NCBI GenBank assembly: GCA_026395775.1
Contig: JAPLYA010000028.1
Coordinates: forward strand, 1-5,862
Direction: 5' to 3'
From: Candidatus Pacearchaeota archaeon
GTDB lineage: Archaea; Nanobdellota; Nanobdellia; Pacearchaeales; GW2011-AR1
DNA length: 5,862 bases
In this document: positions 1-5,293 of the stretch, one piece after another
Layout: each line of letters starts with the position of its first letter
Numbering within the stretch: position 1 is the first letter of the stretch
Notes under the pieces: generated by a model
Seen by the model: the letters and a program-made list of their open reading frames with translations, nothing else
Database searches by the model: none
What the model was told of the DNA's origin: nothing
Made by a program: the position numbers and the translations under genes

Positions 1-2
1 AA

Positions 3-698
3 GATTTGCAAAAAAAACTTCCAATTGAACTAAATGTTTTTGATATTATTTATTATGAGGGGAAAGATTTAATCAGCACACCATTTTTAGATAGAAGAAA
101 GTTGCTGGAAAAAATAATTAAGCAGGAAAAATACAAGATTAAGTTAGCTGAACAAATAATTACAGCTGATGAAAAAAAAGCACAAGCTTTTTTTTCCAGG
201 GCTTTAAAAGAAAATCAAGAGGGGGTGATGGTCAAGTCATTGGAAGGGATCTACAAGCCAGGAGCAAGAGTTGGCTATGGTGTCAAAATCAAACCAAAAG
301 ATAAAGATTTTGATTTAATAATAACAGGAGCAGAATATGGCACAGGAAAAAGAGCAGGCTGGCTGACAAGTTTTGATGTCTCCTGCCAAAATAAAGATAA
401 ATTATTAGAAATAGGCAAGGTTTCAACAGGTTTAAAAGAAAAATCAAGTGAAGGTTTGTCATTCGAAGAACTAACTAAAATCCTCAAGCCTTTAATTAAA
501 GAGGAACAAGGCAAGCATGTCTCAGTTAAGCCAGAGGTAGTTGTATCTGTAACTTATCAGAATATCCAAAGCTCTCCCTCCTATTCTTCAGGCTATGCTC
601 TGAGATTCCCAAGAATCACAAGATTAAGACCAGATCGTTCAGTATCAGACATCGCCAGTTTAGATGAAATCAAAAGAACTTGGGAAAAAGAACAATAA
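3..698 (+). CDS. lig: ATP-dependent DNA ligase, C-terminal part (5' end cut by window edge)
   Basis: This enzyme seals nicks in duplex DNA through an enzyme-AMP intermediate and joins Okazaki fragments in archaeal replication. The frame is open to the left edge. The first full codon (Asp, 3-5) is mid-protein, so the TTG at 6 is not a real start. The visible 231 codons hold the end of the nucleotidyltransferase domain and the OB-fold domain. Motif IV is EGVMVK (219-236), and a motif V-like GVKIKP lies near 279-296, followed by TGAEYGTGKRAGWLTSF. The closing block ALRFPRITRLRPDRS (about 597-641) is typical of the motif VI/C-terminal region of archaeal and eukaryotic ligase I proteins. The N-terminal DNA-binding domain and the KxDG adenylation lysine lie outside the window, so activity cannot be judged. 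Archaeal ligases are usually about 550-600 residues, so roughly 40% is present. The stop codon lies 3 bp from the end of the convergent winged-helix gene, so the transcripts probably overlap. Confidence 0.95.
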   Translation, partial: DLQKKLPIELNVFDIIYYEGKDLISTPFLDRRKLLEKIIKQEKYKIKLAEQIITADEKKAQAFFSRALKENQEGVMVKSLEGIYKPGARVGYGVKIKPKDKDFDLIITGAEYGTGKRAGWLTSFDVSCQNKDKLLEIGKVSTGLKEKSSEGLSFEELTKILKPLIKEEQGKHVSVKPEVVVSVTYQNIQSSPSYSSGYALRFPRITRLRPDRSVSDIASLDEIKRTWEKEQ

Positions 699-701
699 TG
701 C

Positions 702-1007
702 TCAAGCAACAACTTCTTTCTGCATAGCTTCACTTAATTTTAAGTCAATAGCCAAAAAAGCTTTTACAATTGGACTGTCGAGGTTAATTTTAAACAAATT
801 GCTTTTTCCTATTTTTCTTGTTTCTATGAGTATTTCTTGTTTCAACAATCCAGGCAACAGGCCAATTAAAGTAGTGTAGGCAACCTTGCTCCCAGATGCA
901 ATTTGAGGCAGAGAAAAATCTAAGGCAAAATTATCCATTAAAAAATCGATTACCCTAATTTTAGGGTTATCACAAAGATACTCAATGAAGAAAGATTTTC
1001 TTTTCAT
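702..1007 (-). CDS. small winged-helix DNA-binding protein, probable transcription regulator
   Basis: This 101-residue protein looks like a single winged-helix domain. After a basic start (MKRKSFF), residues 17-27 (KIRVIDFLMDN) resemble the first helix seen in many small archaeal wHTH proteins. Residues 33-56 form the likely helix-turn-helix, with SLPQIA, a turn, then the recognition helix around 41-55. Residues 58-74, ending in KIGKSNLFKIN, fit the two-stranded wing. A last helix (80-100) with SPIVKAFLAIDLKLSEAM may dimerise. No ligand-binding domain or metal site is visible. The ATG at 1007 is favoured because a TATA-like box lies about 25 bp upstream. The gene is divergent from TBP, so it could regulate itself or TBP through the shared 128-bp region; this is inferred from position only. 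It is unlikely to be a shadow ORF, since ligase and TBP do not overlap it and its pattern is protein-like. The exact family is not assigned. Confidence 0.8.
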   Translation of the reverse strand: MKRKSFFIEYLCDNPKIRVIDFLMDNFALDFSLPQIASGSKVAYTTLIGLLPGLLKQEILIETRKIGKSNLFKINLDSPIVKAFLAIDLKLSEAMQKEVVA

Positions 1008-1028
1008 GATAAAGACAGTTGAAAATAC

Positions 1029-1036
1029 TATAAAAA
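1029..1036 (-). promoter_or_regulatory. TATA-like box for the winged-helix gene
   Basis: Read on the minus strand this is TTTTTATA. Its centre lies about 25 bp before the ATG at 1007. Archaeal transcription starts about 25-27 bp downstream of the TATA centre, so the transcript would begin at or next to the start codon (leaderless). No Shine-Dalgarno sequence is seen. A second minus-strand candidate, GCTTTAAAAA at 1054-1063, would give a leader of about 24 nt instead. Confidence 0.5.
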
Positions 1037-1053
1037 CCTATTCTGAACCCCTA

Positions 1054-1097
1054 TTTTTAAAGCCGAAAGCTTTAAAAAGCCAAAAGCTTTAAAAAGC
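1054..1097. repeat. tandem GCTTTAAAAAGC palindromes in the divergent promoter region
   Basis: GCTTTAAAAAGC occurs at 1069-1080 and again at 1086-1097, 17 bp apart. Each copy is a palindrome of GCTTT and AAAGC around a 2-bp centre. A third copy of the core GCTTTAAAAA lies on the minus strand at 1054-1063, so 1054-1078 can also fold as a 10-bp inverted repeat with a 5-nt loop. The cluster sits between the divergent wHTH and TBP genes and contains TATA-like cores. It could be a promoter with duplicated TATA boxes, an operator for a dimeric regulator, or both. The repeats are visible in the sequence; the function is inferred. Confidence 0.6.
1088..1095 (+). promoter_or_regulatory. probable TATA box of the TBP gene
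   Basis: TTTAAAAA in the second palindrome is the last TATA-like sequence before TBP. It predicts a start site near 1117 and a leader of about 19 nt before the ATG at 1136, so TBP would not be leaderless, unlike its neighbours. The same core 17 bp upstream (1071-1078) could place a second start site near 1100. No clear Shine-Dalgarno sequence precedes 1136. Confidence 0.4.
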
Positions 1098-1124
1098 GTG
1101 GGAAAGAAAAGAAATCACTCTTTA

Positions 1125-1144
1125 ATGTCAAAAAAATGTCAAAA
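1125..1144 (+). repeat. direct duplication of ATGTCAAAA across the TBP start
   Basis: ATGTCAAAA occurs at 1125-1133 and 1136-1144, offset by 11 bp. The second copy is the TBP start (Met-Ser-Lys). The first is out of frame and opens a 9-codon reading frame ending in TAA at 1152-1154, overlapping the start of TBP. There is no in-frame upstream ATG, GTG or TTG close by, so 1136 remains the best TBP start. Confidence 0.5.
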
Positions 1145-1690
1145 TCTAGCTTAAAAATTCAAAATATTGTCGCCACAACTTCTCTGAATGTTCCTGTTTC
1201 TCTAACTAAATTAGCAAGAAGCCATTCTAATACAGAATATAATCCAGAAACCTTTCCGGGTTTAGTTTTAAGAATAAAAAAACCAAAATCGGCTGTTCTA
1301 GTTTTTTCCTCGGGAAATTTAGTTTGCACAGGAACAAAATCAACCTTGCAAGTAAGAGAAGTTATTCAACAGGTAATCAAGCAGCTTGCTAAAATAGGCA
1401 TAAAAGTCAAGGACAAGCCAAAAATTAATGTTCAAAATATTGTAGCTTCTGGAAGCATAAACATGACTCTAAATTTAAATCTTCTAGCCTTAGAGTTAGA
1501 AAACACAGAATACGAACCAGAACAATTTCCAGGACTCGTATATAAGTTAATAGAACCTACAGCAACATTCTTATTGTTTACAAATGGTAAGTTAGTCTGC
1601 ACAGGAACAAAAAACAAAGATCAGTTGGAAGCTAGTATGAAACAGCTAACAAAGAATGTGAAAGCAGCCACAAAAAGATTGAATGAATAA
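1136..1690 (+). CDS. tbp: TATA-box-binding protein (TBP), general transcription factor
   Basis: TBP binds and bends TATA-box DNA in archaeal promoters and recruits TFB and RNA polymerase. The 184-residue protein has the two direct repeats of the TBP saddle. Repeat 1 runs from about residue 8 (IQNIVATTSLNV) to 86, and repeat 2 from about 97 (INVQNIVASGSINM) to 177. Each has the FPGLV segment followed by a second Phe and the (N/K)LVCTGTK signature. The four expected DNA-intercalating phenylalanines are F40/F57 and F131/F148. The length matches archaeal TBPs (about 180-200). The C-terminus ends in basic KAATKRLNE and lacks the acidic tail seen in some archaea. It is divergent from the winged-helix gene and followed by a stem-loop with a T-rich tract. 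Because its own promoter region holds TATA-like repeats, autoregulation is possible but is only an inference. Confidence 0.98.
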   Translation: MSKSSLKIQNIVATTSLNVPVSLTKLARSHSNTEYNPETFPGLVLRIKKPKSAVLVFSSGNLVCTGTKSTLQVREVIQQVIKQLAKIGIKVKDKPKINVQNIVASGSINMTLNLNLLALELENTEYEPEQFPGLVYKLIEPTATFLLFTNGKLVCTGTKNKDQLEASMKQLTKNVKAATKRLNE

Positions 1691-1698
1691 AATTAGCC

Positions 1699-1744
1699 CT
1701 GCTTCATAGCCTCAGAGTTCGGCTATTCAGCAGTTATTTTTCTT
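1699..1744 (+). terminator. stem-loop and T-rich tract after TBP
   Basis: CTGCT (1699-1703) pairs with AGCAG (1729-1733) and ATAGCC (1706-1711) with GGCTAT (1721-1726). A symmetric 2x2 mismatch (TC facing TC) lies between the two stems, and the loop is 9 nt. A T-rich tract (1734-1744) follows at once. The structure begins 9 bp past the TBP stop codon. Archaeal termination depends mainly on the U-tract, so the hairpin may also stabilise the 3' end. Confidence 0.55.
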
Positions 1745-1980
1745 AATTGAAAAATTTTTGATATGCAGGAAAAATCGAGTTCATTGGTTTAACAAAATTG
1801 CCTGCTTTATTTTTAAGTATTCCAAAATAGCTAGCAACCCACCAACAAATCTCAGCGAAATCTCAAACTTCTAGGAGGAAGTGAGCATTAGTTTATCTCT
1901 AACACCCAACATCTTAACCCCTTTTCAGTGTAAAATCATCTTAATAAACCCACTAATCTAGCAATACTAGCTAATGGAAA
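1745..1980. other. stretch without a gene between TBP and MCM
   Basis: I find no convincing ORF, tRNA, box C/D RNA or CRISPR repeat here. Stop codons are frequent on both strands. Visible items are an AAAAATTTTT tract (about 1750-1759), and a short GCAGG (1765-1769) and CCTGC (1801-1805) pairing across a 31-nt loop followed by TTTATTTTT. There are also several CTAG-containing repeats near 1829-1835 and 1958-1971. An AGGAGG at 1873-1878 is followed by a 26-codon GTG frame that does not look like a protein. The gap is large for this compact region, so an unrecognised small RNA remains possible. Confidence 0.5.
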
Positions 1981-1996
1981 TATAGTTTAAACTATA
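1981..1996. promoter_or_regulatory. 16-bp perfect palindrome upstream of MCM (candidate operator)
   Basis: TATAGTTTAAACTATA is perfectly self-complementary. It lies directly upstream of the MCM TATA-like box (2004-2011), where a factor could contact or block the TFB-recognition element. This suggests a binding site for a dimeric regulator of the replicative helicase gene. A chance A+T-rich palindrome or an alternative TATA element cannot be excluded. Confidence 0.45.
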
Positions 1997-2003
1997 ACAA
2001 AGA

Positions 2004-2011
2004 ATTTAAAC
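2004..2011 (+). promoter_or_regulatory. TATA-like box of the MCM gene
   Basis: ATTTAAAC has its TTTAAA core centred about 24-25 bp before the MCM ATG at 2032, so transcription would start at the start codon (leaderless). No Shine-Dalgarno sequence lies between the box and the ATG, which agrees. Confidence 0.55.
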
Positions 2012-2031
2012 TCGAGTAGGATTTTACAAAC

Positions 2032-4056
2032 ATGCCAGAGCTAGAACCAAAAGAGGATAAGAACGAGCTAATTTTAGAAGCAAAAAGCTTCTTTGAAGCT
2101 TATAAGAGAGACATAGTTTCAGGTATAAAAGATGATAAAAATGTAGCTTTTCTCAAATTTCAGGATTTATCTGAATTTTCAGCTAAGATAGCAGAAACCT
2201 TAATTTTACAGCCAGAAGAAATCTTGCAAACTTTAGAACTTGCATTAGAAGAAAGCATTCTAGTTACAAACCCAAGATTAAGGCTTCTAACTCTTCCAGA
2301 TTCTTATTCTGAAAAAATTAGAAATTTAAGAGCCAAGCATCTAAACAAGTTGATTCAAGTAGAAGGAATAGTTCGTCAAGCATCTGAAGTTCGTCCACAA
2401 GTTATCAATGCAAAATTCGAATGTCCCGCCTGCGGGACTCATATTTCGGTGTTGCAAATTGAATCAAGGTTTAGAGAACCTTCAAGATGCTCCTGTGGCA
2501 GAAAAGGAACATTCAAACTCCTAGCAAAAGACATGGTGGATGCCCAGAGAATTGTTATTGAAGAATCTTCTGAATCTCTAATTGGCGGAGAACAGCCAAG
2601 AAGAATTTCGGTCTTTCTAAAAGAAGATTTAGTTGACCCCAAAATGGAAGAAAGAACTACACCGGGAAGCAGAGTAAAAGCAATTGGAATTTTAAAAGAG
2701 ATTCCAAGATTAAGCCAGACAGGCGGGGTTCTAACAAGATATGATATTGCTCTAGAAGCAAATAATATCATTCCATTAGAAGAATCATTTGAAGAGCTTA
2801 ATATAACAGAAGAAGATGAACGTCAGATTAAAGAGCTCGCAGCAGACCCAAAAGTTCTTCAAAAATTCACAGAAAGCATAGCCCCAAGCATCTACGGTCA
2901 TGATAGAATAAAAGAATCACTTGTTTTACAATTATTTGGCGGAGTTAAAAAGACAAAAGGAGATGGAAATCAGACAAGGGGAGACATTCATGTTCTATTA
3001 GTTGGAGATCCGGGAGTTGCAAAATCTCAGTTGTTAAAATTTATTTCAGGAATAGCTCCTAAAGGTAGATATGTTGCGGGCAAGGGCACAACTGGTGCTG
3101 GGCTAACAGCAACTGTTGTTCGAGATGAATTTTTAAGAGGTTGGGCATTAGAAGCAGGAGCAATGGTTCTTTCTAACAAAGGAATTGTTTGTATTGATGA
3201 GCTAGAAAAAATGGACCCTCAAGACAGAGCAGCTATGCACGAGGCATTAGAGCAACAATCTGTTACAATAAGCAAAGCAAATGTTCAAGCCTGTTTAAGA
3301 GCAGAAACATCTGTCTTAGCAGCTGCAAATCCAAAATTTGGCAGATTTGACCCTTATCAAACAGTTGCAAGTCAAATAGACCTACCTCCAACTTTAATTA
3401 ACAGATTTGATGTTATTTTTATTTTGAAAGACTTGCCAGATAGAGTAAAAGATGAGGCAATTGCAACCCATGTTTTGATGGAACACCAAAAAGCAGAAGC
3501 AAAAGGCCCAATAGATAGAGATTTATTCAAAAAATATATTGCCTATGCCAAACAGAGAATTCAGCCAAAATTAACAGATGAGGCAATTGATGAGATAAAA
3601 AGATTCTATGTTGATTTAAGAAACAGCGCCGTTTCAACGAATCAACCAACAAGACCCTTGCCAATTTCAGCAAGACAACTTGAAGCCTTAATTAGACTAA
3701 GCGAGGCTTCTGCAAAATCAAAACTAAGTAAGAAGATAACAAAAGAAGATGCAAGAGTTGCAATTGATCTAATGAAATACTATTTGATGCAAGTTGGCTA
3801 TGACTATGAAACAAAAACATTTGACATAGACAGGATAGCAACAGGCATATCAACATCCCAAAGAGGCAAGATTGTTCTAGTTAGAGAAACCCTGGCAAGA
3901 TTAGAATCAAGGCTAGGAAAATTAATCCCGATTGAAGAGCTAACAAAAGAGTTGGAAGGAAAAATAGATTCAAAAGAAGTTGATGATGCCATAGACAAGT
4001 TAACAATCTCCGGAGATATTTTTCATCCCAAGAAAGGTTTTGTTCAGAGGATGTAA
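2032..4056 (+). CDS. mcm: replicative minichromosome maintenance (MCM) DNA helicase
   Basis: MCM forms a ring that unwinds DNA 3' to 5' at the replication fork using ATP. The 674-residue protein is full length for archaeal MCM. The N-terminal domain (about 1-265) has a zinc ribbon with C131, C134, C153 and C155 (CX2C...CXC) and an OB-fold with an IPRLSQTGGVLTRYD hairpin. The AAA+ core (about 280-600) has Walker A GDPGVAKS (K331), Walker B CIDELEKM (D389, E390), the presensor-1 hairpin around K415, sensor 1 AAANP (N433), the arginine finger LINRFD (R458) and sensor 2 SARQLE (R548). Residues about 610-674 form the usual C-terminal winged helix. All catalytic residues are present and there is no intein. 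It heads a likely unit with the Nudix gene (5-bp gap) and lies just upstream of the RPA-like gene. Upstream are a TATA-like box at leaderless spacing and a 16-bp palindrome. Confidence 0.99.
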   Translation: MPELEPKEDKNELILEAKSFFEAYKRDIVSGIKDDKNVAFLKFQDLSEFSAKIAETLILQPEEILQTLELALEESILVTNPRLRLLTLPDSYSEKIRNLRAKHLNKLIQVEGIVRQASEVRPQVINAKFECPACGTHISVLQIESRFREPSRCSCGRKGTFKLLAKDMVDAQRIVIEESSESLIGGEQPRRISVFLKEDLVDPKMEERTTPGSRVKAIGILKEIPRLSQTGGVLTRYDIALEANNIIPLEESFEELNITEEDERQIKELAADPKVLQKFTESIAPSIYGHDRIKESLVLQLFGGVKKTKGDGNQTRGDIHVLLVGDPGVAKSQLLKFISGIAPKGRYVAGKGTTGAGLTATVVRDEFLRGWALEAGAMVLSNKGIVCIDELEKMDPQDRAAMHEALEQQSVTISKANVQACLRAETSVLAAANPKFGRFDPYQTVASQIDLPPTLINRFDVIFILKDLPDRVKDEAIATHVLMEHQKAEAKGPIDRDLFKKYIAYAKQRIQPKLTDEAIDEIKRFYVDLRNSAVSTNQPTRPLPISARQLEALIRLSEASAKSKLSKKITKEDARVAIDLMKYYLMQVGYDYETKTFDIDRIATGISTSQRGKIVLVRETLARLESRLGKLIPIEELTKELEGKIDSKEVDDAIDKLTISGDIFHPKKGFVQRM

Positions 4057-4061
4057 TTAAA

Positions 4062-4544
4062 ATGAATGAAATAATAAAACCAAAGAGAGAATTTGTAGCA
4101 ACTGTTTATATTGTGAGGGATAAAAAAGTGTTACTTATCTTTCATAATGATATCAAAAAATTTATACCTATTAGCGGGCATATAGAAGAAAACGAATTGC
4201 CAGATGAAACAGCAGTAAGAGAAGCAAAAAAGGAAACAGGATTTGATATTCAACTATTAGGTAAAGAAAAAGCAGAGATTGCAACTAGCAGGATTACAAA
4301 AAGAAAAGAGTTAATAAAAAACATTTCAATTGGTTTAGATATAATAAAACCAGAACACCATCATATTAATTTAGCCTATGCAGCAATAATTATTGGTGGA
4401 GAGCAATTAGAAATTTCAGATGAAGGTACAGAATTAAGGTGGTTTTCTGCAGATGAATTGATAAATAACAATGAAATTTTAGAAAATGTAAAGCGAGACG
4501 CATTAGAAGCCCTAAACCTAGCAACAAATCACACAAATACTTAA
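4062..4544 (+). CDS. Nudix hydrolase
   Basis: Nudix enzymes cleave nucleoside diphosphates linked to another group, for example oxidised dNTPs, NAD(H), ADP-ribose or dinucleoside polyphosphates. The substrate cannot be told from the sequence. The 160-residue protein is one Nudix fold, starting with the strand FVATVYIVRDKKVLLIFH. The Nudix box at residues 39-61 fits GX5EX7REUXEEXGU: G39, E45, R53-E54, E58, G60 and F61. Residue 57 is Lys (REAKKETGF) where the consensus has the first Glu of the EE pair. The most critical of the pair, E58, is kept, so activity is plausible but metal binding may differ. PEHHHINLAYAA and the later ELRWFSADEL are typical C-terminal segments of the family. The ATG lies 5 bp after the MCM stop codon with no TATA-like box at leaderless spacing, so it is probably co-transcribed with MCM. 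A role in nucleotide-pool cleaning is suggested by context only. Confidence 0.93.
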   Translation: MNEIIKPKREFVATVYIVRDKKVLLIFHNDIKKFIPISGHIEENELPDETAVREAKKETGFDIQLLGKEKAEIATSRITKRKELIKNISIGLDIIKPEHHHINLAYAAIIIGGEQLEISDEGTELRWFSADELINNNEILENVKRDALEALNLATNHTNT

Positions 4545-4547
4545 AAA
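4541..4547 (+). promoter_or_regulatory. TATA-like box of the RPA-like gene, overlapping the Nudix stop codon
   Basis: TTAAAAA is centred about 25 bp before the ATG at 4569, the spacing expected for a leaderless transcript. It overlaps the Nudix stop codon (4542-4544). The RPA-like gene may therefore have its own promoter besides read-through from MCM-Nudix. Confidence 0.4.
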
Positions 4548-4568
4548 CTAAAAAACACAACAATACAC

Positions 4569-5165
4569 ATGCCAGATTTTCAAAGAGCAACAGCAATTAA
4601 GCTAAGAATAGGAGACATATTAAAAGGAAAGCCAATAATAACAGAAGAGAGATTTAATTTTCTTGAGTTAAATGACAAGCAGATAATAAGAGTTAATATT
4701 GTAGCAAATATTGTTGAAAAATATAACTCAGAAGGAGAAAAAAAGTATTTGGCTTTAACAATAGATGATGCCTCTGGACAGATTAGACTAAAAGCATTTG
4801 GAGATGACGTTGCCAAGTTTCAAGCTAAAGAGCAGGGAGATACAGTGATGGTGATAGGATTGCTAAGATATTACAATAACGAGATTTACATCTCTCCAGA
4901 GATAATAAAATCCCAAGACCCCAGATACTTGCTAGTAAGAAAACTCGAGTTAGATAAGGAAATGCCAATAACAAAAGAAGAAATAACAGAAATAAAATCC
5001 CAAGTAATAGATATGATTAAAAAAGAAGCAGAGGGCATAGACACAGATAAGATTATAATGGAACTCAAAGCTAGTCCAGATGCAATAAACCAAGAGATTT
5101 CTAAGTTAATAGAAGAAGGTTTAATCTACGAACCCAGACCAGGAAAAGTTAGGTGGCTGGGATAA
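4569..5165 (+). CDS. RPA32-like single-stranded DNA-binding protein (OB fold plus winged helix)
   Basis: Replication protein A-type proteins coat single-stranded DNA during replication and repair. This 198-residue protein has the layout of the small RPA subunit (RPA32). A short N-terminal segment (FQRATAIKLRIGDILKG, residues 4-20) comes first. A single OB fold follows at about 38-115, with IIRVNIVANIVEKY, LTIDDASGQIRLKAFG and YYNNEIYISPEIIK matching the strand pattern of the fold. A C-terminal winged helix (about 135-198) ends in LIEEGLIYEPRPGKVRWLG, resembling the RPA32 C-terminal domain that recruits partners. No zinc finger or second OB fold is present, so it may act as a homo-oligomer or with another RPA subunit encoded elsewhere. 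The ATG at 4569 lies 24 bp after the Nudix stop codon, with a TATA-like box at leaderless distance. The nearby MCM gene fits a joint role at the fork. Confidence 0.85.
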   Translation: MPDFQRATAIKLRIGDILKGKPIITEERFNFLELNDKQIIRVNIVANIVEKYNSEGEKKYLALTIDDASGQIRLKAFGDDVAKFQAKEQGDTVMVIGLLRYYNNEIYISPEIIKSQDPRYLLVRKLELDKEMPITKEEITEIKSQVIDMIKKEAEGIDTDKIIMELKASPDAINQEISKLIEEGLIYEPRPGKVRWLG

Positions 5166-5293
5166 CTAGGGTTCTCTGAAATATATTTTACAAAACAACA
5201 GATTATTTAAAGCCTGATTTTATGCAAGGCTCATGGGAAGACCGTGCTCTTTGAAGAATCCATATAGGAGAATGCCTACTTTAACCCTAGTTA
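5163..5293. repeat. 11-bp inverted repeat flanking the start of the 138-residue ORF
   Basis: TAACTAGGGTT (5163-5173) is the exact reverse complement of AACCCTAGTTA (5283-5293), with 109 bp between. The left arm includes the stop codon of the RPA-like gene and the right arm lies inside the next ORF. It could be chance. If transcribed together the arms could pair around the start codon. Confidence 0.35.
5206..5211 (+). promoter_or_regulatory. TATA-like box of the 138-residue ORF
   Basis: TTTAAA is centred about 24-25 bp before the ATG at 5233, again at leaderless spacing. This supports both the reality of the ORF and the choice of start. An in-frame TGA at 5215-5217 rules out a start upstream of it. 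Confidence 0.4.

Noticed and set aside
275..514. 79-codon minus-strand ORF inside the ligase gene
   Set aside because: It is a shadow of the ligase coding frame; the ligase motifs are clear on the plus strand.
664..879. 71-codon plus-strand ORF opposite the winged-helix gene
   Set aside because: It overlaps the end of ligase and runs antisense to the winged-helix gene, which has the domain pattern and promoter-like box.
1697..1733. tRNA-like GAGTTCGG segment after TBP
   Set aside because: It resembles a T-loop only by chance; no cloverleaf or acceptor stem can be built and the segment folds as a simple hairpin.
1881..1961. GTG-started 26-codon frame after AGGAGG (1873-1878)
   Set aside because: The spacing from AGGAGG to GTG is only 2 nt, other genes here lack Shine-Dalgarno sites, and the peptide has no protein-like pattern.
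1691..2031. Replication origin between TBP and MCM
   Set aside because: There is no cdc6/orc1 gene nearby and I see no repeated origin-recognition-box motifs; A+T-richness and one palindrome are not enough.
2032..4056. Intein in the MCM gene
   Set aside because: MCM is often an intein host, but the Walker A and surrounding region are continuous and the length is normal.
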